From Luteimonas sp. J29 (lineage in GTDB: Bacteria; Pseudomonadota; Gammaproteobacteria; Xanthomonadales; Xanthomonadaceae), in contig NZ_AWZR01000013.1 of assembly GCF_000472505.1 (NCBI RefSeq), forward strand, positions 28,609-92,608: 64,000 bases of DNA. Direction: 5' to 3'. The notes below the pieces were generated by a model. The model did no database searches. It worked only from the letters and a program-made list of their open reading frames with translations, and was not told the DNA's origin. This document shows positions 57,759 through 64,000 of this stretch, piece by piece (position 1 is the first letter of the stretch; every line of letters begins with the position of its first letter). Both the position numbers and the translations under genes were made by a program.

Positions 57759-60689
57759 TCAGAACCGGAAGTTCACCCCCAGCGTGATGTAGCGGCCGAT
57801 GGCGTCGTAGAACGTCGGGAACGTGTTGCCGCTGTTCTGCGACGTCGAGCCGGTGTCCGCGCCAATGATGGGCGGCTTCCGGTCGGTGAGGTTGCCGACC
57901 GTCAGGCTGATGTCGGCGTTGAATGGCGCCCTGTACGTCACCGCGAAGTCGAAGTAGTTGGTCGACGGGATGTGCCTGAAGTCCTCGAGGATCTCCTCGG
58001 CGATCGGCTCGTAGTCGATCGCGTCCAGGTGCCGCCAGATCAGCGACAGGCCGACGTCGTGGACGGTCCAGGTCGTGCGCAGCGCGGACTTGAGCTTGTG
58101 GCTCGGGGTGCAGCTCTTGCTGTAGTAGCCCAGGCAGTCGCGCATTTCCGAGGTGGGCGTGGCCTGGAAGTCGTCGCTGAGATAGCGGGTGAGGTCGAGG
58201 CCGAAGTCGAGCGAGCCCAGGGCACCCGGCAGCGGCGTGGTGTAACGGATGCCCAGGTCGACGCCGTCGCGTTCGATCCTGCCGAGGTTGGAGGTGAGCA
58301 GGGCGATGCCGCGTGCCTCGGAACCGTTGAAGGTGCCGTTAGCCGGCGAGCGCCCGATCAGCGCGCAGTCCTCGTTGAACTCCATGCCGGGGTTGCGGTC
58401 GCGCGAATAGCAGCCCTCGATGACGTCGGCCACGCTCTTGGAGGAGACTGCGTCCTCGATCTCGATCTTCCAGTAGTCAAGGGTCAACGCGAAGTCGTTG
58501 GATGGCGTCCACACCAGGCCGACGGTCTGTGTATCGGCGAGCTCCGGCGCGAGCGCGGGATTGCCGCCGATCAGGACGTTGACCTGTCCTGAAGAAGGCT
58601 CGTCGACGCCGCCGATGAAGGGCAGTGGTACGCCGGTCATGCGGCACAGGTTGGACAATGTTCCCGGCGTATTGGCTTCGGCCAGGTTGATGGCGCTGCC
58701 TGCGCAGGGGTCGGTGCTGAGGTTGTCCAGCGCGGTCAGCTGCGGCGTGAACAGCTCGGCGACATTGGGCGCGCGGGTGGCACGCTGGAACATGCCGCGC
58801 AGGCGCAGGCTGTTGACCGGCGACCAGTCGAGGCCGTACTTCCAGCTGCCGTAATCGCTGCCTGTCCCGGCCCCGGTCTTGAAGTCTGTCCGGCGATAGC
58901 CCAGTTCCATGGACAGCTTCTCGGCGCCGGTCTTGCCGCTGACCAGGGGGACGATGGCTTCGACGAAGCCTTCGATCAGCCTGAAATCACCGTCGGTGTC
59001 GGGCGAAGGTGCGCCCGTGCCCATGACCTCGCCGAGGATCTGCGAGGCGGCATCCGACCGGGTGTAAGCCAGCATCTTGCGGTACTCGGTGCCGGCAGCG
59101 ATGCCGATGGGATAGTCGGACCAGGGGCTCTTGAACCCTCCGAGGTCGCCGGACAGGGTGAAGGCGACGTTGTTTTGTTCCACGTCCTGGGTCAGGTACG
59201 CGTTGAGGTTGATGAAGTCCACCATCTCGGGCGTGATCGATCCCTCGAAACCCCAGACATTGAGCGGCACACAGCCGTTGCTCGGATCGACGCATTCGGT
59301 GGTGCTCAGTGCGTTGAGGGCCTGGCGCACCTTCGACAGCGAACCCCAGTTGACGCGCGTCTGCAGCTGGCTGGATTCGCCGTGCGACCAGAACGCGTCG
59401 TAGCGCCAGCTGTCGCCGATGTCTCCGCGCACGCCAACCGTGGTCTGGAAGGTCCTGGTGTTGAAATCGTTGATGCGCGGTCCGAACTCCTCGATCCGGC
59501 GGAAGATGCTCATCGGAACCAGGGTGGTACCGCCGGGGCCGGACACGCAATCGGCGGCCGCGATGCCACGGACCTCGCAGACCTGCTGCCGCATCGCCTC
59601 CGGCATGTAGGGATTGCCGATCGGGACATCGATGACCTCGCCGAAAATGCCCGAGGCGGCGACGTTGGAATCGACGCGCGAACGGGTGTAGCTCAGGTCG
59701 GCGTACACCTCGGCACTGTCGTTGAGCTGGAAGCGGCCCAGTGCGGTCGCCTGATAGCGATCGAGGCCGGTCTGGTAGTAGTTGGCGGGGTTGTAGTTAT
59801 ATAGGCTGAAGGTGGGCACCAGTCCGCCGGTCTCGGGATCGATCTGGCGACCGCTGATGCTGGGGATGTTGGCAGGATCGACGCTGGCGACCGAGAAGCG
59901 CGCCGGGATCGCAGTGCCGGAGCCGCCCGGCTCGCCGGTCGTCGAGCTGAGTGCGTACACGCTCCAGGGACGGTCGCCCTGAAGCACCGGGTCCACCTTC
60001 GATTGGCTCAGGCTCAGGACCACGTTGCCACGTCCATCGGCGCTGTTGGCACCGATAGTCAGTTCCATGCGCTGGCGCGCGCCGTCGCCGTACTTGGACT
60101 GGCCGTAGGAGGTCGAGAACTCCATGCCCTCGAAGTCCCGGCGCAGCATGAAATTGACCACGCCCGCGACCGCGTCCGCGCCGTAGACGACGGAAGCGCC
60201 GCCGGTCAGGATGTCGACGCTCTGCAGCAGGGACAGCGGGATCGTGTTGGTGTCGACGATGCTGCCCAGGTTGTAGGGCACCGGCCGGCGACCGTCCACG
60301 AGCACGAGGGTGCGGTTGGCGTTGCCCGCACGGTTGAGTCCGCGCAGGTCGATCGTGGCCGCGCCGGCGGTACCGTTGTTCATGCCCGGGCCCATGCTGG
60401 GCGTCATCGCGGGCACGTTCCTGACGAACTCCTCGACAGCGACGGGTTGGGTCAGCGTGAATTCGTCGCGGTCGACCGACATGACGGGGCTGCTCGACGT
60501 GACGCCGGGGACGGCGATGCGACTGCCGGTGACGGTGACGGCGTCGAGGCTGGTTGGCGTGGGCTGCGCGGAAGACTCCTCGCTGGCGTCCTGCGCGTTC
60601 GCGCTGCCGGCCAGGGTCGCGCCGGCGAGACCGGCGACCAGCGCGGTCACGATAGCGTCGCGCAGTCGGTGGGTTCTTGGGATCATCAT
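57759..60689 (-). CDS. TonB-dependent outer membrane receptor
   Basis: 976 aa. Signal peptide (cleavage near GSANAQDA), TonB-box-like LDAVTVTGSRI, plug domain (VLVDGRRPVPYNLGSIVDTNTIPLSLLQSVDILTGGASVVYGADAVAGVVNFMLR) and a long 22-strand barrel ending in an aromatic residue (YITLGVNFRF). Plug style is that of the large xanthomonad/caulobacter receptors for carbohydrates, peptides or siderophores; substrate not determinable. Upstream palindrome suggests dedicated control. Confidence 0.95.
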   Translation of the reverse strand: MMIPRTHRLRDAIVTALVAGLAGATLAGSANAQDASEESSAQPTPTSLDAVTVTGSRIAVPGVTSSSPVMSVDRDEFTLTQPVAVEEFVRNVPAMTPSMGPGMNNGTAGAATIDLRGLNRAGNANRTLVLVDGRRPVPYNLGSIVDTNTIPLSLLQSVDILTGGASVVYGADAVAGVVNFMLRRDFEGMEFSTSYGQSKYGDGARQRMELTIGANSADGRGNVVLSLSQSKVDPVLQGDRPWSVYALSSTTGEPGGSGTAIPARFSVASVDPANIPSISGRQIDPETGGLVPTFSLYNYNPANYYQTGLDRYQATALGRFQLNDSAEVYADLSYTRSRVDSNVAASGIFGEVIDVPIGNPYMPEAMRQQVCEVRGIAAADCVSGPGGTTLVPMSIFRRIEEFGPRINDFNTRTFQTTVGVRGDIGDSWRYDAFWSHGESSQLQTRVNWGSLSKVRQALNALSTTECVDPSNGCVPLNVWGFEGSITPEMVDFINLNAYLTQDVEQNNVAFTLSGDLGGFKSPWSDYPIGIAAGTEYRKMLAYTRSDAASQILGEVMGTGAPSPDTDGDFRLIEGFVEAIVPLVSGKTGAEKLSMELGYRRTDFKTGAGTGSDYGSWKYGLDWSPVNSLRLRGMFQRATRAPNVAELFTPQLTALDNLSTDPCAGSAINLAEANTPGTLSNLCRMTGVPLPFIGGVDEPSSGQVNVLIGGNPALAPELADTQTVGLVWTPSNDFALTLDYWKIEIEDAVSSKSVADVIEGCYSRDRNPGMEFNEDCALIGRSPANGTFNGSEARGIALLTSNLGRIERDGVDLGIRYTTPLPGALGSLDFGLDLTRYLSDDFQATPTSEMRDCLGYYSKSCTPSHKLKSALRTTWTVHDVGLSLIWRHLDAIDYEPIAEEILEDFRHIPSTNYFDFAVTYRAPFNADISLTVGNLTDRKPPIIGADTGSTSQNSGNTFPTFYDAIGRYITLGVNFRF

Positions 60690-60754
60690 CCTCTCCAGAC
60701 GGGTTCGCTTGCTCGGGAAGGCACCAGCCGGCGGCGTTGCGTCGCACCGGCAGC

Positions 60755-60776
60755 ACGGTTCGAATTTACGAACCGT
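60755..60776 (-). promoter_or_regulatory. Palindromic operator candidate upstream of the TonB receptor
   Basis: ACGGTTCG (60755-60762), AATTTA, CGAACCGT (60769-60776): perfect 8-bp arms, 22-bp site, 66 bp before the receptor ATG and in an otherwise GC-rich gap. The AT centre is typical of dimeric repressor sites. Confidence 0.6.
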
Positions 60777-60953
60777 TAACCCCGATGGATGCGCAGCAGG
60801 CGACCCGGTGGATGTGCAGAAGTCGTGGTTGCCGCGTCACCAGGAATGGCCACGCTCAGGGTCATCGACGTGCGCGGCCATGCACATGGGCCGCCATGCC
60901 TGGCGGCTACGATCCGCGATCGAGACACTCCGTCGGGTCGAGAGGACATCCGC

Positions 60954-61745
60954 ATGCTTCGCGCAGCGCTTCCGGCGATGATCCTGCTTGTTCTGTCGCC
61001 GGCGATGGCCGACGCGGCCGTCTGCCGGGTCGAGAGCGGGGAACGGGTCGTGCCGCTGGTCGAGCTCTACACGTCGGAAGGATGCAGCGACTGTCCGGCG
61101 GCCGACGCGTGGCTTGCGGAAGCGGCGCGCCGCGAAGGCGATGCGGCGCACTTCCTGGCGTTCCACGTCGACTACTGGGATTCCATCGGGTGGCCCGACA
61201 GGTTCGCGGACAGCCTGTACACGCAAAGACAGAACCTGCGCGTGTCAAGGACCGGATCGAGGGTCGTCTACACGCCGCAGGTGATGATCGGGGATGCGAC
61301 CCGGGTGCGGTGGCGTGGCGGGCGGTCGGCGGGCGGCGAGGCCGTCCAGCTGCTGGAGAAGCTGCGCGCACGGCGGGCCCCGGTCCGCATGCGCATGACC
61401 AGCGACCAGGACGCAGGCGCGGTGCGGGTGACGCTGGAGCTCGAGGGTGCGGATGCTTCCATCGGGGAAGCCTGGGCCTGGGTGGCGGCCTACGAGGACG
61501 GGCTGGCCAGCACCATCCTGGCAGGCGAGAACAAGGGGAGGCAGTTGCGCCATGACCGCGTCGTGCGCGCGATGGAAGGTCCGTGGAAGTTCACCGGGGA
61601 CGCGCTGACGGTCAGGACGCGGCTGGTCCTGCCGGCGGACCTGGAGCCGCGGCAGGCGGGCATCGTCGCCTTCGTCGAGTCGCCGTCGACCGGCGCGCTG
61701 CTGCAGTCGCTCGGGACGCCAATGACCGCCTGTGGCGGCGAATGA
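60954..61745 (+). CDS. DUF1223 exported thioredoxin-fold protein
   Basis: 263 aa. Signal peptide (LRAALPAMILLVLSPAMADA), VVPLVELYTSEGCSDCPAADAWL with a CxxC-like pair (GCSDCP), FHVDYWDSIGWPDRFA and YTPQVMIGD. Conserved across Proteobacteria; oxidoreductase role inferred only from the CxxC. AGAGGA before ATG 60954. Confidence 0.88.
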   Translation: MLRAALPAMILLVLSPAMADAAVCRVESGERVVPLVELYTSEGCSDCPAADAWLAEAARREGDAAHFLAFHVDYWDSIGWPDRFADSLYTQRQNLRVSRTGSRVVYTPQVMIGDATRVRWRGGRSAGGEAVQLLEKLRARRAPVRMRMTSDQDAGAVRVTLELEGADASIGEAWAWVAAYEDGLASTILAGENKGRQLRHDRVVRAMEGPWKFTGDALTVRTRLVLPADLEPRQAGIVAFVESPSTGALLQSLGTPMTACGGE

Positions 61746-61818
61746 GGGGCCGGCGCGGTTCGCCGTGGTGCTGCTGTCTCCTCCCCGCTGCTCCCGGTTG
61801 CGACATGGGCCGGCGGCG

Positions 61819-62307
61819 TCAGGGCGCCGCGGCCATGGCGCAGCGCAGGTTCGTTGCGCGGTGCGCGAACCACGCGATGGTCGTGCCGACCAGGAACATG
61901 TGCGCGGCGAGGTGCGAAGCGACCATCCATGCGGGCATCGGTGCGGCGGGACCGGCCGCGGACAGCGGCACGACCACGTGGTTCATCGCGACGTAGAGCA
62001 CGACGCCGTAAAGCGGCCCGTACGCGAAGGGCCGCCTGGCGAGCGCCGGCAGCCTGCGCGCGGCGCACCAGTACGCGGCGGCCATGCAGGTCGCGATGGC
62101 GTAGTGCGAAACCAGTCCCAGCAGCGCCGTGTGCATCCCGCCGGCGATGACTGCCTCGCGTCCCACCCAACCGGACGCGATGCTGTGCAGGATGCGGATG
62201 GGGGCGACCCCCTTCGCGCCCCACAGCGTGCAGATGTAGACGAGGTCCAGGGTTCCGGCGACGAGCCCGCCGGCCAGGATCGGGCGATGGGAAGAAGGCA
62301 TGTGCAT
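61819..62307 (-). CDS. Four-TM membrane protein, tandem paralogue A
   Basis: 162 aa. Four TM helices; GGLVAGTLDLVYICTLWGAKGVAPIRILHSIASGWVG at the N terminus and PAWMVASHLAAHMFLVGTTIAWFAH at the C terminus. Aligns along its length with the neighbouring gene (TLDL, GVxPxRxLxxxA, AWMxAxxLAxxMFLxG). No function known to me. ATG 62307; a second ATG lies two codons later. Confidence 0.78.
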   Translation of the reverse strand: MHMPSSHRPILAGGLVAGTLDLVYICTLWGAKGVAPIRILHSIASGWVGREAVIAGGMHTALLGLVSHYAIATCMAAAYWCAARRLPALARRPFAYGPLYGVVLYVAMNHVVVPLSAAGPAAPMPAWMVASHLAAHMFLVGTTIAWFAHRATNLRCAMAAAP

Positions 62308-62422
62308 GGTTGCAGCGTGCGTCCGATGGCCTGGCGCATTGGAAAACGGCACGCGGAAGGCCGGCCAGAGCCTTCCGCGGCGCAGTGGATGGAGCCAATG
62401 CGATGCCCGGGGCGATGCCGGA

Positions 62423-62974
62423 TCAGCAGCCCGGCTTCGCCGCGTGCAGGCGAAGAAGCGCCGCGGCGCCTCGTCGCGGTCCCTGTGGCGAGCCGGCGGG
62501 AACCCGCGCGAACAGGGCACAGGGAACGCCGATCAGGAACATGTAGGCGAGCATGCACGCAGCCATCCAGGCCTGCGGGCCGAACAACGGGCGGCCCACG
62601 AGCGCAGGCAGGATCGCGCCGAACAGCAGGAGGTACATCGCCAGCCCATAGGCGGCGCCGCATGCGACGGCGTGGCGCAGGAGCACGGGGAACCCGCGCG
62701 AAAGTCCACGGTAGAGGGCGGCGAGCACGCACATCAACGCGGCATAGAACACGACGCCGAACGCGGCCGACGCCATGCCCATCCCGTAGGCGCGCGCGCC
62801 AATTGCCCACTCGGCGACGGCCTGCAGCACGCGCACGGGTGGCACGCCCTCGGCGGCCCACCAGGCGACGGCGAGGGTCAGGTCCAGGGTCGCTGCAAGC
62901 AGGCCGCAGGCGACGGCGGGGTGGAGGCCGGGCTGGCGCATGGGTGCGAAGGAACCTGTTGCGGTTGTCTGCAT
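62423..62974 (-). CDS. Four-TM membrane protein, tandem paralogue B
   Basis: 183 aa from ATG 62974. CGLLAATLDLTLAVAWWAAEGVPPVRVLQAVAEWAIG and QAWMAACMLAYMFLIGVPCALFARV pair with the blocks of paralogue A. Divergent from the MocR gene; a triple CCAAT array begins 44 nt before the start codon, so MocR control is likely. Start at 62941 (MRQPGL) is possible. Confidence 0.78.
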   Translation of the reverse strand: MQTTATGSFAPMRQPGLHPAVACGLLAATLDLTLAVAWWAAEGVPPVRVLQAVAEWAIGARAYGMGMASAAFGVVFYAALMCVLAALYRGLSRGFPVLLRHAVACGAAYGLAMYLLLFGAILPALVGRPLFGPQAWMAACMLAYMFLIGVPCALFARVPAGSPQGPRRGAAALLRLHAAKPGC

Positions 62975-63017
62975 GTTCGTGGATTCGTCGTGGGGGATTG
63001 GCCCCATCAGGCCGCAG

Positions 63018-63066
63018 CCAATTGGTACTATCAAGGGCCAATCGCGCGTAATCGAATGGTGCCAAT
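63018..63066. promoter_or_regulatory. Triple CCAAT array in the MocR / paralogue B divergent promoter
   Basis: CCAAT at 63018, 63038 and 63062 (spacing 20 and 24 nt); the first is part of the palindrome CCAATTGG, and an inverted ATTGG lies at 62997. Direct repeats plus an inverted half fit the operators known for MocR/GabR-type regulators. Confidence 0.62.
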
Positions 63067-63087
63067 TCCACCCGCAGGGGACACGCG

Positions 63088-64000
63088 ATGATTCTCGATG
63101 GGCACGGGCCGCTGCACGCGCAGCTCACGCGCGCGTTGAGGGCCGGCATCCTGCAGGGCAGGTTCGCGGCCGGCACCCGCCTGCCGCCGACCCGCTGGTT
63201 CGCCGAGGAGCTCGGGGTCTCGCGCAACACGGTCCTGGCCGCGTACGAGCAGTTGCGCGCGGAGGGCTTCATCGAGGGACGGGTGGGATCGGGCAGCTAT
63301 GTCGCACGGCAGCGGTTCGCATCCGCCGACGTGCGTGCCCCGCAGCCGGAGACGGTCGCCGCGCAATCGCGCTACGCGGCGCGTGCCCGCGCGGTGTACG
63401 ACCCGGACGGAATGCCCGGGCGCGCGGTGGCGGGGATCCGCTACTCGTTCCAGTACGGCGTACCGCTGACCAATCCGCTGCTGACCACGGCGTGGGCGCG
63501 CGCGTTGTCGCACGCGGTCGGCTACACGCGGCCCGATTATCCCGGGGTGCGGGGGCTGCCGGAGCTGCGCGCCGCGGTCTGCGACTACCTGGCCCGCCGC
63601 CGCGGGATCCACGCCGATCCCGACGACGTGCTTGTGGTCGCGGGTACGCAGCAGGCGCTTTCGCTGACCATGCGGGTGCTGCTCGACCCCGGTGAGGCGG
63701 CCGCGATCGAGGATCCGCACTACTTCGCGATCCGGATGGGGCTGGAGATCCACGGCGCGCGGGTCCGCACGGTGCCGGTCGACGCCGAGGGCCTGTGCGT
63801 GGACCTGCTGCCCGAACCGGCCCCGAGGCTGGTCTGCGTCACGCCATCGCACCAGTTCCCCAGCGGCGCGGTGATGTCGCTCGCCCGACGCATGGAGCTG
63901 CTGGACTATGCCGCGCGCCACGGCAGCTGGATCTTCGAGGACGACTACGACGGCGAGTTCCGCTACGACAGTAGGCCGCTGGCGGCGCTGCGTTCCCTCG
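63088..64000 (+). CDS. MocR/PdxR-type GntR regulator with aminotransferase domain (3' end outside window)
   Basis: 304 codons visible, frame still open. Winged helix: LTRALRAGILQGRFAAGTRLPPTRWFAEELGVSRNTVLAAYEQLRAEGFIEGRVGSGSYV. Then a linker and fold-type I aminotransferase domain: NPLLTTAWARAL, YTRPDYPGVRGLPELRAAVCDYLARRRG, VVAGTQQALSLTMRVLLDPG, VCVTPSHQFPSGAVMSLARRMELLDYA, IFEDDYDGEFRYD. The PLP lysine lies beyond the window. Senses a PLP adduct of an amine or amino acid; likely autoregulated through the CCAAT array. Confidence 0.93.
   Translation, partial: MILDGHGPLHAQLTRALRAGILQGRFAAGTRLPPTRWFAEELGVSRNTVLAAYEQLRAEGFIEGRVGSGSYVARQRFASADVRAPQPETVAAQSRYAARARAVYDPDGMPGRAVAGIRYSFQYGVPLTNPLLTTAWARALSHAVGYTRPDYPGVRGLPELRAAVCDYLARRRGIHADPDDVLVVAGTQQALSLTMRVLLDPGEAAAIEDPHYFAIRMGLEIHGARVRTVPVDAEGLCVDLLPEPAPRLVCVTPSHQFPSGAVMSLARRMELLDYAARHGSWIFEDDYDGEFRYDSRPLAALRSL

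Noticed and set aside
60755-60776. GGTTCGAATTT as a tRNA T-loop
   Set aside because: No acceptor, D or anticodon arms; it is one arm of a perfect palindrome.
62338-62399. ATTGG and CCAAT upstream of paralogue A as a third operator array
   Set aside because: Only single elements in opposite orientation; the 20/24-nt spacing is absent.

Overview
The window is a dense, very GC-rich piece of a gammaproteobacterial chromosome, most consistent with the Xanthomonadaceae/Lysobacteraceae (Lysobacter, Luteimonas, Stenotrophomonas, Xanthomonas relatives). I base this on the pilus-chemotaxis cluster ending in a large Hpt-CheA hybrid, the ahpC-ahpF-oxyR order, a three-gene NAD(P) transhydrogenase (pntAa/pntAb/pntB), very high third-position GC, and many 4-nt TGA/start overlaps. 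No phage, IS element, CRISPR array, tRNA or rRNA was seen. Most of the window is core housekeeping DNA; the last 8 kb (56.5-64 kb) is more accessory.

Layout. 1-4.6 kb: end of a Chp/Pil chemotaxis operon (CheA hybrid cut by the window edge, degenerate CheB-like protein, CheW-like ChpC). 4.7-6.8 kb: rsmE and bioA on the minus strand. 6.9-9.5 kb: nudE-cysQ-mazG and a DUF962 protein. 9.5-9.8 kb: a small multidrug-type membrane protein gene broken by one extra base in a 7-G run. 10-15.5 kb: two-component system followed by a MacAB-type efflux operon whose adaptor carries an extra Spy-like segment. 15.9-19.4 kb: dgkA, terC-family, lgt-thyA-folA. 19.4-26.5 kb: the lptD-surA-pdxA-(csaA-like)-rsmA-apaG-apaH operon (minus). 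26.6-28.7 kb: HDAC-family hydrolase, cobalamin adenosyltransferase, DUF6580 protein. 28.8-31.2 kb: ubiH and a second ubiquinone hydroxylase. 31.2-36.4 kb: DUF808, EF-hand protein, rlmM, deaminase, Cys-rich lipoprotein, glnS. 36.5-40.7 kb: diguanylate cyclase, msrA, a conserved hypothetical, rnk. 40.9-44.2 kb: ahpC-ahpF-oxyR peroxide defence. 44.6-49.5 kb: prmC, pip, N-formylglutamate amidohydrolase, Nudix, 5'-3' exonuclease, nitroreductase. 49.6-56.6 kb: DUF1631 protein and the transhydrogenase genes, split by an inverted ECF sigma operon. 56.6-64 kb: AraC regulator, TonB receptor, DUF1223 protein, two tandem 4-TM paralogues and a MocR-type regulator running off the end.

The most interesting signals are non-coding. 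(1) Two intergenic regions 5.4 kb apart, upstream of the AraC gene and in the divergent MocR/4-TM promoter, carry the same three-CCAA(T/C) array with identical 20- and 24-nt spacing at almost the same distance from the minus-strand start codon, which suggests one shared operator. (2) Divergent from ahpC lies about 250 bp with no gene but with plus-strand promoter-like boxes, a CU-rich hairpin loop and a strong intrinsic terminator: a candidate small RNA placed much like OxyS. (3) The ahpC-ahpF spacer encodes a 28-bp hairpin whose three non-Watson-Crick positions are all G-U wobbles in the transcribed strand only.
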